Below are positions 1-8,532 of a DNA stretch of 64,000 nt, in pieces (the stretch's first letter is position 1; each line of letters opens with the position of its first letter). The DNA lies in the NCBI RefSeq assembly GCF_014653785.1, contig NZ_BNAS01000004.1:547107-611106 (forward strand). Reading direction: 5' to 3'. This DNA is from Promicromonospora soli. Its GTDB lineage: Bacteria > Actinomycetota > Actinomycetes > Actinomycetales > Cellulomonadaceae. The translations under genes were made by a program, and so were the position numbers. Under the pieces are notes generated by a model, which saw only the letters and a program-made list of their open reading frames with translations, had not been told where the DNA came from and made no database searches.

Positions 1-26
1 CTCGACGAGCTCGGCCACCGTGAGGC

Positions 27-2306
27 CTATACCTCCGCGCCGGTCTCCGGCTCTTCCTCGTTCATCACGCCGACCAGCGACCGCAGGCGCGCGTTGCTGA
101 ACAGGTCCTCCAGGAGGACCACGCTGCCCGCGGAGTCGGCCAGCGGCACCTTCCAGTTCGGGTACTCGGTGTCGGTGCCGGGCTGGTTCTGCGCGCGGCG
201 CTCGCCAACGGCGTCGGTCAGGTACACCCCGACCAGCGCGGCCGGCGTGTCCTTCAGGTAGCGGTGCAGACCCTCGACAAGCTCGCGCTCGGACGGGTCG
301 AACGTCGTCAGGCCGCGGCGGGACAGCGCCTCCACGAGTGACTCCCGCTCCGCGCGCGCACGTCCGCGCAGGATCGTCGGGTCCTCCGTGAGCAGCCCCA
401 GCCGCTCCCGCAGGTCCACGTGCTCCCCCGCGAGATACCCCGCCGTCGGCGGCAGGTCGTGGGTGGTCACGGTGGCCAGCGCCGCACTGCGGTAGGCCTC
501 CGGCTCGATGGGCGCACCGGCGGCGTCCCGCTCGAAGAGCAGCACCGACGTGCCGAGGATGCCGCGCTCCGCGAGGTAGTCGCGGATCCAGGGCTCGAAC
601 GTGCCGAGGTCCTCGCCGACGATCGTCACCCCGGCGCGCTGCGCCTCCAGGCACAGGATGCCGATCAGCGCCTCGTGGTCGTAGGTGACGTACGCGCCGG
701 CCGACGCGCGTGCCCCGCCCGGGATCCACCACAGGCGGAAGAGACCGAGCACGTGGTCGATGCGCAGCGCGCCGCAGTGCCGCAGCACGGTGCGCAGCAG
801 CTCGCGGTAGGGCGCGTAACCCGCCTTCGCGAGCCCGCGCGGGTGCCACGCCGGCTGGCCCCAGTTCTGGCCCTGCTGGTTGTACATGTCTGGCGGGGCG
901 CCGACGGACACGCCCCGGGCGAGCACGCCGGAGTCCGCCCAGGCGTCGGCGCCGTCCGGGGACGAGCCGACGGCGAGGTCCTTGAGCACGCCCACCCGCA
1001 TGCCGGCGTCGAGCCCGGTACGGTGCGCGGCGCGCAGCTGCTCGTCCGCCACCCACTGCATCCAGCAGTAGAACTGGACGCGCTCGGACAGCGCGCCGCG
1101 CAGCGTGAGCACGCCCGGCGAGCCCGGGTCGGAAAGCTCCGTCGGCCAGTCCCGGCCGTCGAGGTGCTCCGTGATGGCGCACCAGGTCGCGAAGTCGACC
1201 AGACCCTTGCCCTGTTCCAGCACGAACTCGTCGAACGCCGTCTGCCGCGCCGCCGAGCGGGGCGCCGTGTACACGACCTCGAGCGCCGCCTTCTTGGCCT
1301 CCCAGATCGCGTCCCGGTCGATCGGGCCGGTGTCCTCGGACAGCTCCCGAACGGGCTCGCCGGCCCACTCCACGAGCGACCGGTCCGCGGCGGAGAGATA
1401 CGCCGTCTCACGGATGTCCTCGACGCGGATGTACAGCGGCGACATGAAACGGCGCGACGTCGGCAGGTACGGGCTCGGCGTCAGCGGCGTCACCGGCTCC
1501 GTGGCGTGCAGCGGGTTGATCCCGACGAAGTCGGCCCCGCCGTTGTGCGCCGTCTGCCACGCGAGGTCGGCCAGGTCGGCGAGGTCGCCCATGCCCCAGG
1601 AGTCCCTGGACCGCACCGAGTAGAGCTGGACCATGAAACCCCAGGCCTGCTTCTGGGCCACTTCCTCGGTCAGCTCCAGCCGCGCGGGCGTCACCACGAG
1701 CGGGGCCTGCGCCGTGTGCCCGCCCGACTCGGCATGCAGCGTGTGCCAGCCGAGCGGCAGGCTGTCGGGAAGGGTGAAGACCGCGCGGCCGACCTTGCGG
1801 CTGTCCACGGTGCGCGGCGAGGTGTTGACCTTGGCGTGGCGCAGCGGGACGCGGGTGCCACGCACCGTGGCGAACGAGCCGGTCGGAGTGCCCTGGGGTG
1901 CCGTCACGCGCCACGGCGTGGCGCTCGCCGGCACGACCGGTGCCTCTGCCTGTTCGAGCTCGACCCACGCGGTCACCTCTGCGCCGTCGGCGATGTGCAC
2001 CGGGACCTGCGCCTCGCTGCCCTCCCGCACGACGACCGTGGGCGGGAGCATCGCGCGCCAGTCGTCGTCGCGGGTCCGCTCCAGGCTTGCCGTGACGGCG
2101 GCGGGGGTCGACGCCTGCACGCCGAGCGCTTCGAGCACCGCGACGAGCGTCGAGGTGCTGACCTGCTGGAGGCGGCCGTCGTGGTCGGTGTACTCGGTTT
2201 GCACGCCGTGGGCGGTCGCCAGCTCGGCCAGCTCCGGCGGCACGGTGGAGCCGTCTCCGGTGGACCCGGTCTTCGGTTCGTCGGTCACAAGGAAAGATCC
2301 TGCCAT
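27..2306 (-). CDS. malQ: 4-alpha-glucanotransferase (amylomaltase, GH77)
   Basis: Cytoplasmic enzyme that transfers glucan segments between maltodextrins, linking maltose and glycogen metabolism. The 759-residue product has the long actinobacterial form: an N-terminal region of about 200 residues, then the GH77 barrel. Visible motifs are GINPLHA, RIDHVLGLFRLWWIPGG near residue 516 (the RIDH Asp is the expected nucleophile), GEDLGT (acid/base Glu) and TTHDLPPTAGY. The C-terminal strand with YPNWKVPL is present, so the gene is complete. The ATG at 2306 has a weak ribosome site; an in-frame GTG at 2288 follows AGGA and is an alternative start. It stands alone, with no malto-oligosaccharide transporter nearby. 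Confidence 0.96.
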   Translation of the reverse strand: MAGSFLVTDEPKTGSTGDGSTVPPELAELATAHGVQTEYTDHDGRLQQVSTSTLVAVLEALGVQASTPAAVTASLERTRDDDWRAMLPPTVVVREGSEAQVPVHIADGAEVTAWVELEQAEAPVVPASATPWRVTAPQGTPTGSFATVRGTRVPLRHAKVNTSPRTVDSRKVGRAVFTLPDSLPLGWHTLHAESGGHTAQAPLVVTPARLELTEEVAQKQAWGFMVQLYSVRSRDSWGMGDLADLADLAWQTAHNGGADFVGINPLHATEPVTPLTPSPYLPTSRRFMSPLYIRVEDIRETAYLSAADRSLVEWAGEPVRELSEDTGPIDRDAIWEAKKAALEVVYTAPRSAARQTAFDEFVLEQGKGLVDFATWCAITEHLDGRDWPTELSDPGSPGVLTLRGALSERVQFYCWMQWVADEQLRAAHRTGLDAGMRVGVLKDLAVGSSPDGADAWADSGVLARGVSVGAPPDMYNQQGQNWGQPAWHPRGLAKAGYAPYRELLRTVLRHCGALRIDHVLGLFRLWWIPGGARASAGAYVTYDHEALIGILCLEAQRAGVTIVGEDLGTFEPWIRDYLAERGILGTSVLLFERDAAGAPIEPEAYRSAALATVTTHDLPPTAGYLAGEHVDLRERLGLLTEDPTILRGRARAERESLVEALSRRGLTTFDPSERELVEGLHRYLKDTPAALVGVYLTDAVGERRAQNQPGTDTEYPNWKVPLADSAGSVVLLEDLFSNARLRSLVGVMNEEEPETGAEV

Positions 2307-2423
2307 CTACCGGCGCTCTCGGGGCGCAACCCGGCCTGGAAATCCGGGGGCGAGCGCCGCGCTGCTGCCGTTTTCAGCCCCTCGGACGGCGGCAACCGTG
2401 GCGCGGCGGGCGGGACCGTCAGG

Positions 2424-3461
2424 TCAGCTGACGCCGGGGGTGTCCCCAGCGACGACCTCCACTGGTGCCGAGCGCGCGACGATCCCCTCGCTGAGCAGCG
2501 CCGAGTGGGCCGCGACGCGCAGCGACCGGGCGACTGCCCACTGCTGGGCGGGGCGCACCTGGGCGTGCAGCGTGAACGTGAGGCCGCCCTGGTCGACGGC
2601 GTCCACGCCCCGCACCGACGGCGTCTCCAGGAGGCTGTCGGCGAGCTCCGGATCGTTCTTGACCCGGTCTACGGCGCGGCCGAGGGCGGCGCGCACGGCG
2701 TCGACGTCGGTCCCGAGCGGTACCTGCACCGAGGCGACCGCGCGGCTCCACTCCTGGGTGCGGTTTCCCGCGCGCAGGATCTCGCCGTTGCGGACGTACC
2801 AGAGGGTGCCGTCGAACGAGCGCACCTGGGTGAGCCGCAGGCCCATCGCCTCGACGGTGCCGACCACGCCGGCGCCGAGGTCCACGTTGTCGCCCACCCC
2901 GTACTGGTCCTCGATGAGCAGGAAGATGCCGGAGATGAAGTCCTTGACGAGGCTCTGCGCGCCGAAACCGACCGCGACGCCGACCACACCGGCCCCGGCG
3001 AGCAGTGGAGCGACATCCCAGCCGAGGACCTGCAGGATCGAGAGCACCATGATGGTGCCCATCACGATGTTGACCGAGGAGTTCAGCACCGAGCCGACGG
3101 TCCGCGCGCGCTGAGCGCGCCGCTCGGCGACACGCGGGTTGGCCGAGGTCAGGACGTCGGCCAGGACCTGCGGCGACATCAGCATTCTCTTGCGGCGGCG
3201 CTTGCTGCCCACGCCGGGTGCCGTGTTCGGGATGGCGCCCGTGGTCGTTCCGACGGGGTCCGCGGTGTGCTCGACCACCGTCGTCCTCGGCTTCTGGCCG
3301 GTGGCGATGCGCTCGGCGAGGGCGGTGACGACGCGCCGCAGCACGCTGATGGCGACCATGCCGATCACGATGATCAGGATGATCTTCAGTGGCATGTCAC
3401 CGAACCAGGACCAGAAGTCCTCGGCGCTGTCGAACACGGAGGCAGCAAGAGACTCGAACAC
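2424..3461 (-). CDS. MscS-family mechanosensitive ion channel
   Basis: Small-conductance mechanosensitive channel that opens under membrane tension to release solutes in hypo-osmotic shock. The 345-residue protein has a first membrane helix near residues 20-45, a basic linker, then the pore-lining region rich in Ala and Gly (GAGVVGVAVGFGAQSLVKDF) and the beta domain (EDQYGVGDNVDLG, VRNGEI) typical of MscS. Length fits the family. It lies 117 bp from the malQ start on the same strand and may be a separate unit. Nothing in the sequence shows how it is regulated. Confidence 0.93.
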   Translation of the reverse strand: MFESLAASVFDSAEDFWSWFGDMPLKIILIIVIGMVAISVLRRVVTALAERIATGQKPRTTVVEHTADPVGTTTGAIPNTAPGVGSKRRRKRMLMSPQVLADVLTSANPRVAERRAQRARTVGSVLNSSVNIVMGTIMVLSILQVLGWDVAPLLAGAGVVGVAVGFGAQSLVKDFISGIFLLIEDQYGVGDNVDLGAGVVGTVEAMGLRLTQVRSFDGTLWYVRNGEILRAGNRTQEWSRAVASVQVPLGTDVDAVRAALGRAVDRVKNDPELADSLLETPSVRGVDAVDQGGLTFTLHAQVRPAQQWAVARSLRVAAHSALLSEGIVARSAPVEVVAGDTPGVS

Positions 3462-3651
3462 GCCTGCAAACCCTACTCGGGTCGGGGCGTGCGTCCAGGC
3501 ATCTCCGGCCAGGTGCGACGTACTCCCGCTCGACCTTCACAGGCCGTTCGCGACGGCTGTGCACGCCGTCGCGCAATCGTGAGACAGGTCACGGGCCCGG
3601 GGTATGCCCGGGCCCGCGCGCGTTCACGTACTCGAGGTCACGCTCCCACGA

Positions 3652-3885
3652 TCACACCCTGAGCGTGTCGAGCTCGGCCGCGAGGTCGTCCGCCTCGGGA
3701 CCCACGATTACCTGGACCACCCTGCCGGATCGCACCACGCCGAACGCACCCGACGACTTCAGGGCGGGCTCGTCCACGAGGGACGGATCACTCACCTCGA
3801 CTCGGAGCCGGGTGATGCACGGTTCCAGCTCGACGACGTTCGAGGTTCCCCCGAGTGCCGCAAGGATCTGGTCAGCCTTGGTCAT
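3652..3885 (-). CDS. Stand-alone PTS EIIB domain (glucose/sucrose type)
   Basis: Phosphocarrier domain of the sugar phosphotransferase system; it passes phosphate from EIIA to the sugar bound by EIIC. The product has 77 residues and consists only of the EIIB fold. The phosphorylated cysteine is Cys23 in the context EPCITRLRV, as in Glc-family EIIB. No EIIC or EIIA gene lies in the window, so its partner permease must be encoded elsewhere. Free-standing EIIB genes of this size are usual in actinobacteria. The ATG start follows a purine-rich stretch and the neighbours are unrelated. Confidence 0.9.
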   Translation of the reverse strand: MTKADQILAALGGTSNVVELEPCITRLRVEVSDPSLVDEPALKSSGAFGVVRSGRVVQVIVGPEADDLAAELDTLRV

Positions 3886-4032
3886 GTCTCAACTCCCACC
3901 GTGCGTCGCTGCAGGTTTCGGTCTCAGCCTAACGGGGCTGGCAAGCCCTTCGCCCAGGCAATTGTCGAGTTGCTCACAAGGGAGACTCCGTTTCACTCCG
4001 CCGTCACGATGCTGTCATGGTCGAGTGGCAGG

Positions 4033-4425
4033 ATGACTGACGTGACACAGGAATCCTTCTTCGACGCCGTCGGCGGCCACGACACGTTCGTGCGGCTCGT
4101 CGACGCGTTCTACGACGGCGTCGCCGACGACCCGGTGCTGCGCCCCATGTACCCCGAGGAGGACCTGGGGCCTGCGAAGGAGCGTCTGACGATGTTCCTC
4201 GAGCAGTACTGGGGCGGACCCACCACCTATTCGGCGCAGCGCGGGCACCCGCGGCTGCGGATGCGGCACGTGCCGTTCAAGGTGAATCCCGACGCCCGCG
4301 ACCGCTGGCTGGCGCACATGCGGACCGCCGTGGACTCGCTCGGCCTCGCGCCCATCCACGAGTCGCAGCTGTGGGACTACCTCGAGCGCGCCGCCTTCAG
4401 CATGATCAACACGTTCGAAGACTGA
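4033..4425 (+). CDS. glbO: Group II truncated haemoglobin (trHbO)
   Basis: Small cytosolic globin of the trHbO class, linked in actinobacteria to oxygen handling and to nitric oxide or peroxide detoxification. The 130-residue product follows mycobacterial GlbO closely: Tyr B10 (Tyr27 in DAFYDGV), Tyr CD1 (Tyr40 in MYPEEDL), the block FLEQYWGGP, proximal His79 in RLRMRHVPF and Trp G8 (Trp92 in RDRWLAHM). I chose the ATG at 4033 because the globin fold starts directly after it; the longer upstream reading has no globin homology. The next gene begins 29 bp downstream, so the two may be co-transcribed. Confidence 0.94.
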   Translation: MTDVTQESFFDAVGGHDTFVRLVDAFYDGVADDPVLRPMYPEEDLGPAKERLTMFLEQYWGGPTTYSAQRGHPRLRMRHVPFKVNPDARDRWLAHMRTAVDSLGLAPIHESQLWDYLERAAFSMINTFED

Positions 4426-4454
4426 CCAGAAGAACGACAAGGAGACGCCCGCTC

Positions 4455-5426
4455 GTGGACGCCACCACCCATGACCCGATCGCCGGCGCCGCCTCGCCCG
4501 ACGGCAAGCCCGATCGCGAGCCCGACGCGCTCGACCGCCTGCTGCGGGTGCTCGACCTGCGGCACCTGGAGGGCTGGGGCCCGCGCGGCGAGGAGGACGT
4601 GCTGCGCGGGGACAGCGTGCCCGGCCCGGCCAACCGCGCCTACGGCGGCCAGGTGCTCGCCCAGGCCATCCTGGCCGCGGACCGCACGGTGCCCGACGGC
4701 CGCCAGATCCACTCGCTGCACGGCTACTTCCTGCGCGAGGGCCGGGTCGAGGATCCCATCGACTTCGCGGTCGAGCGGCTGCGCGACGGGCGCTCGTTCA
4801 GCGCGCGCCGCACCCACGCCATCCAGTACGGCAAGCCGATCCTGTCGATGATCGCGTCCTTCCAGGAGGACCAGCCCGGCTACGAGCACATGACGCCCAT
4901 GCCGGACGGCGTCCCCGCGCCCGACGAGGTCGGTTCCTCCTTCGACGAGCTCGCCCGCCTGCCCGAGGGCGCCGACGTCCGCGCCCAGTTCTGGACGGAC
5001 TCGGCGTTCGAGCTGCGCCACGTGGGCGGCTCGCTGTACCTGCACCCGGACGCCGCGGTGGGCGACGGCGGCACGCCGCCCGCCACCCAGCTGGTCTGGA
5101 TGCGCGCGCGCCGGCCGCTGGGCATCAAGGACCAGGCCATGCACCGCGCCCTGCTGGCGTTCGCCTGCGACCAGCTGATGCTCGAGCCCGCCATGCGCGC
5201 GGCCGGGAAGTCGTGGCAGGACATGGGCGCCTCCGTGCCGATGGCCAGCCTCGACCACGGCATGTGGTGGCACCGCGACGTCCAGGTGGACGAGTGGATG
5301 CTGTTCGTGCAGTCGTCGCCGTCCGCGCAGGGCGGCCGTGCCCTGGGGACCACGACGGTCTACACCCAGGACGGCACCCTCGTGGCCTCGGCGGGCCAGG
5401 AGGGCATGATCCGCCTGCCGGCGTAG
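4455..5426 (+). CDS. tesB: Acyl-CoA thioesterase II
   Basis: Hydrolyses medium- and long-chain acyl-CoA to free acid and CoA in the cytoplasm. The 323-residue product contains two hot-dog folds. The N-terminal half carries NRAYGGQVLAQA and LHGYFLREG; the C-terminal half carries SLDHGMWWHRD, FVQSSPSAQGGRAL and SAGQEGMIR. These supply the Asp, Ser/Thr and Gln of the TesB active site. The GTG at 4455 follows AAGGAG at 4438-4443 with good spacing and is preferred over an upstream ATG that would overlap glbO. It converges with the next gene, with only 12 bp between them. Confidence 0.94.
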   Translation: MDATTHDPIAGAASPDGKPDREPDALDRLLRVLDLRHLEGWGPRGEEDVLRGDSVPGPANRAYGGQVLAQAILAADRTVPDGRQIHSLHGYFLREGRVEDPIDFAVERLRDGRSFSARRTHAIQYGKPILSMIASFQEDQPGYEHMTPMPDGVPAPDEVGSSFDELARLPEGADVRAQFWTDSAFELRHVGGSLYLHPDAAVGDGGTPPATQLVWMRARRPLGIKDQAMHRALLAFACDQLMLEPAMRAAGKSWQDMGASVPMASLDHGMWWHRDVQVDEWMLFVQSSPSAQGGRALGTTTVYTQDGTLVASAGQEGMIRLPA

Positions 5427-5427
5427 C

Positions 5428-5446
5428 GGGCCTACGGACTAGGCCC
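5428..5446. terminator. Small hairpin between convergent genes
   Basis: GGGCCT at 5428-5433 can pair with AGGCCC at 5441-5446, with a seven-base loop. It sits exactly between the stop codons of two converging genes and could serve both strands. There is no T tract, so the call is weak. Confidence 0.4.
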
Positions 5447-6089
5447 CGAGCTCGGCCAGCCGCTCGCGGGCCGCCCGCACCGCGAGCCGGGTCGACGCGA
5501 CCTCTTCCGGGGGCGCGCCCGCCTCCACCCGCTGCTCCAGAGCGAGCACGAACAGGGCGAGAGCCTCGTCGAGGTAGGGGCCGGCGTGGTCGGCGTGCAC
5601 CTCGAGCGCCTGGTCGTACCGGCACCTGCCCCAGTGCTGCAGGGCGAAGTACTCGAGCCGGCGCGCGTGCTCGATGCTCGCCGCGTGCTCCCCGTAGTGG
5701 TGCGCTGCCTCCAGCGCCAGCCCGAACAGCAGGTCCGCCTCCGAGTACCGGTGCCGCCACTGCAGCACGTGGGCCAGCCGGAGCAGCGGCGCGACGGCGC
5801 CGAGCGGCACATCGGAGGCGTGCGAGTGGGCGGCCGCTATCTCGTCGCCCGGCCCGCCGGTCAGGCTGACCGCCAGCCAGCCGAGGCGCTCGGCCTCCCT
5901 CAGCTCGGCCTCGGGGTCCTCCGCCTCGGGAGCGAGCGCGCGGGTGAGCGGGACCCGCACGGCGAGCGTCCCCGGCGCGTCGCGGTCCGGATGCTCGGCC
6001 AGCTCGGCGAGGTACGCCCGGGCGGCCGGGACGTCGTCGAACACCTCGTGCAGAGTGACCGGATCGAAGTAGTGCCTTGGCAGATCCAC
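5439..6089 (-). CDS. Hypothetical helical protein (TPR-like)
   Basis: I do not recognise a named family. The 216-residue product is soluble, acidic and probably all helical. The central part (LLRLAHVLQWRHRYSEADLLF, then ALEAAHHYGEHAASIEH and LEYFALQHWGRCRYDQALE) has the spacing of tetratricopeptide-like helices, suggesting a protein-protein scaffold. The GTG start is supported by GGAGGA four bases upstream. The gene is divergent from the following thioesterase gene across about 125 bp. Confidence 0.75.
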   Translation of the reverse strand: MDLPRHYFDPVTLHEVFDDVPAARAYLAELAEHPDRDAPGTLAVRVPLTRALAPEAEDPEAELREAERLGWLAVSLTGGPGDEIAAAHSHASDVPLGAVAPLLRLAHVLQWRHRYSEADLLFGLALEAAHHYGEHAASIEHARRLEYFALQHWGRCRYDQALEVHADHAGPYLDEALALFVLALEQRVEAGAPPEEVASTRLAVRAARERLAELGA

Positions 6090-6215
6090 TGTTCCTCCAT
6101 GGCCGGAACCAAGGGGATGAATCTAGCAATTCGGACACACCGAGAACCACTCACAGATTTCTCATCGTGACAGGGGTCGTTCGGGGACTTGTGGCAGCCG
6201 GGAGAAGATAGGGCA

Positions 6216-6716
6216 ATGACACGCCTGCACGTCCCCGTCACGCTGCGCTGGTCCGACCTGGACGCATACGCGCACGTCAACAACGTAGCGATGTTCCGCC
6301 TGCTGGAGGACGCCCGGATCACCGCCTTCTGGCAGCACCCGGAGGCGCCGGAGGGCGAGGCCTGGCCGACGGCGGTGGTCCCCACCGGCCTCGAGGCCGA
6401 CTCGCACACGCTCGTGGCCGGGCAGCGCATCGAGTACCTGCGGCCGCTGCTGTTCACCCGGACGCCGGTGCGCGTGGAGATGTGGCTCGGCCGGATCGGC
6501 GGCGCGAGCGCCGAGGTCTGCTACGAGGTGCACGACGGCGCCGTCGGCATGGCGAAGACCGGCCCGACGACGGGCGGCGAGCCCTACGCCCGCGCGACCA
6601 CCACGCTCGTGTTCGTCGACGCCGCCACGAGCAAGCCCCGCCGGCTCACGGAGGCGGAGCGCCTGGCCTGGAAGGAGTTCGAGGAGGAGCCGATCACGTT
6701 CCGCCACCGGGGCTGA
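6216..6716 (+). CDS. Acyl-CoA thioesterase, 4HBT hot-dog family
   Basis: Single hot-dog-fold thioesterase of 166 residues. The start LHVPVTLRWSDLDAYAHVNN is the classical 4-hydroxybenzoyl-CoA thioesterase signature, with the catalytic Asp in WSDLDAYAHVNN. The ATG at 6216 follows GGAGAAG with proper spacing. Substrate is unknown; the family acts on a wide range of acyl-CoA thioesters. It is the second thioesterase within 2 kb but differs in architecture from TesB, so the two are not duplicates. Confidence 0.9.
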   Translation: MTRLHVPVTLRWSDLDAYAHVNNVAMFRLLEDARITAFWQHPEAPEGEAWPTAVVPTGLEADSHTLVAGQRIEYLRPLLFTRTPVRVEMWLGRIGGASAEVCYEVHDGAVGMAKTGPTTGGEPYARATTTLVFVDAATSKPRRLTEAERLAWKEFEEEPITFRHRG

Positions 6717-6747
6717 GCACGGGCAGGCCGAGCACGGACAAGCCGGC

Positions 6748-8532
6748 TCAGCTCGCGGCGACCGTCGCCGCCGTCCGGCAGCTCGCGAGCTGTGCGAGCT
6801 CCTCCTCCACGGGCTGCCGCACCAGCCGGTCGGCGACCTTGCCCACCGACTGCCGGAGCCGGCGTCGGGCGCCCATCGCCCGGCGGCGGGCGCCGAGGGC
6901 GCCGAACACGCGACAGACCAGGGCGAGCAGCAGGCCGAGCGCGAGCCCGCCCAGCACCATGAGCGTGGGCCACGGGATGCGGAACAGGTCGACGCCGAGG
7001 CCGTCGCCGGACCCGGACTCGGGCGCCCCTGGGAACACCACGCCGTCGCCGCCCGACCAGGTCGGCAGGGTGAGCACAGGGGTCGGCGGCGGCGGGAGCT
7101 GCAGGTACGCGAAGCCGAAGAGCACGAGCAACCACAGCAGGCCCGCCACCACCACGGCCACGAGCAACCACTGCACGAAGTTGACCAGCGACCACCACAC
7201 GGGGCGTCGGGACACCTCGACGCGGGTGGCCGCCACGGCCTGGTCGAGCGAGTCGGGCAGCTCGTTGATGCCCGCCTGTCCCCGCGAACGCGCGGCCAGG
7301 ACCCACGGGTCGGCGACGCCGCGCGTCACCTCGTCGACGTAGTGCCGCACGGCTGAGGCCGCGGCGGACCGCACTGCCGGTTGCGCCGTCGGCAGCGACG
7401 TCCGCACCAGGTCCTCCCGGCCCGATGGCGCCCGCTGCTCCCGGTCCGCCGCGCGCAGCCCGAGCCGCCGCAGCGGGTCCTTGCGCAGCCGCCCGACCCA
7501 GCGGGTCAGCGGCCAGCCGGTCGCCGCACGGGCGTCTCGGCGGGCGGAGGCGCGTACGGCCCGGACCACGGTGGGCACGCCCGCGGCGTCCTCGAGGGCC
7601 GCCACGAGCTCCCCCCGGGACTGGCTCCCCACGCGCGACGGCGGCGTGCCGCACTGGTCGACGATCTTCTGCGCCACAGCCCGCTCGTCCGCGGCGAGCC
7701 GCGCGTTCGCGGCCTCCCGCTTCGCCGCCGCGACGCGCAGCAGGTCACGCAGCTGGTCCATGCCCTGCCCCGTCTTGGCGGACACGGCAAGCACTCGGGC
7801 CCCCTCCAGCCCGTCCTCGGCGACCAGGCGCTTGAGGTCCGCGAGCATCGCCGACGTCTCGTCCGGCGTCAGGCGGTCGGCCTGGTTGAGGGCCACCACC
7901 ACCACCTCGGCGTGGCCAGCGAGCGGGCGCAGGAATCCCTCGTGCAGCGCGGCGTCCGCGTACTTCTGCGGGTCGACCACCCAGACCAGCAGGTCGGCGC
8001 GCTGCACCAGGCGCTCCGCGCGCATGCGGTGCTCGGTCACTATCGAGTCGTGGTCGGGCAGGTCCAGCAGGACTAGTCCGGTCGTGTCCCCTGCGGGCGT
8101 CCGACGCCGGAACGGCCCGCGGCCCGAGGTCTCGACAGGCTCGACCACCGGAGTCGGCACGGCGTCCGACGTCGGCACGGCCTCCGATGCCGAGACCCCC
8201 ACCTGGTGCCGCCGTCCGACCTCGAGCCAGTCCAGGAGCGGGTCCGCACCGTCGCCCCAGACGGCGGCCATAGGGTACGACGTCGTCGGACGCCGCACGC
8301 CGGCCTGCGCTATCGCGATACCCGCCACCGCGTTCAGCACCGACGACTTGCCCGAACCGGTGGCGCCAGCGAGCGCCACGACCGTGTGCTCCGCGGACAG
8401 CCCGCCGCGCTCGCGCGCCTGAGTCACGACGGCGCGGGCCTCGGCCAGCAGCGCCGGATCGAGGCGGCCCTCCGCGGCCTGGACAGCGGTGTCGAGGGCC
8501 GTCGTGCGGTCGGCCAGGTCGAGGCGGCTCAC
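6748..8532 (-). CDS. Dynamin-like membrane GTPase, module 1 distal member
   Basis: GTPase of 594 residues with an N-terminal G domain and C-terminal membrane segments. Visible G motifs are GATGSGKSS (P-loop), RRPTTS (switch I Thr), DLPDHDS (G3) and NQAD (G4). Two hydrophobic helices (VNFVQWLLVAVVVAGLLWL and TLMVLGGLALGLLLALVC) follow, then a basic tail. The architecture resembles actinobacterial dynamin-like proteins such as Streptomyces DynA/DynB, which act at division septa. It overlaps its upstream partner by four bases (ATGA), so the pair is translationally coupled. A paralogue lies at 15237-16817. Codons at 8128-8149 carry a REP-like repeat half that reads as VVEPVETS. Confidence 0.85.
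   Translation of the reverse strand: MSRLDLADRTTALDTAVQAAEGRLDPALLAEARAVVTQARERGGLSAEHTVVALAGATGSGKSSVLNAVAGIAIAQAGVRRPTTSYPMAAVWGDGADPLLDWLEVGRRHQVGVSASEAVPTSDAVPTPVVEPVETSGRGPFRRRTPAGDTTGLVLLDLPDHDSIVTEHRMRAERLVQRADLLVWVVDPQKYADAALHEGFLRPLAGHAEVVVVALNQADRLTPDETSAMLADLKRLVAEDGLEGARVLAVSAKTGQGMDQLRDLLRVAAAKREAANARLAADERAVAQKIVDQCGTPPSRVGSQSRGELVAALEDAAGVPTVVRAVRASARRDARAATGWPLTRWVGRLRKDPLRRLGLRAADREQRAPSGREDLVRTSLPTAQPAVRSAAASAVRHYVDEVTRGVADPWVLAARSRGQAGINELPDSLDQAVAATRVEVSRRPVWWSLVNFVQWLLVAVVVAGLLWLLVLFGFAYLQLPPPPTPVLTLPTWSGGDGVVFPGAPESGSGDGLGVDLFRIPWPTLMVLGGLALGLLLALVCRVFGALGARRRAMGARRRLRQSVGKVADRLVRQPVEEELAQLASCRTAATVAAS
8128..8149. repeat. Half of a REP-like palindrome inside a coding sequence
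   Basis: These 22 bases match 20 of 22 bases of the right arm of the intergenic palindrome at 57485-57506. On the minus strand they read as Val-Val-Glu-Pro-Val-Glu-Thr-Ser inside the G domain of the GTPase, in a stretch rich in T, S, A and P that the paralogue at 15237-16817 lacks. This looks like an in-frame insertion of a dispersed repeat. Confidence 0.7.

Noticed and set aside
420-3662. A 1080-codon open frame on the plus strand
   Set aside because: It runs antisense to malQ and the MscS gene, is Arg/Val/Gly-rich without domain motifs, and is a codon-position shadow of high-GC genes.
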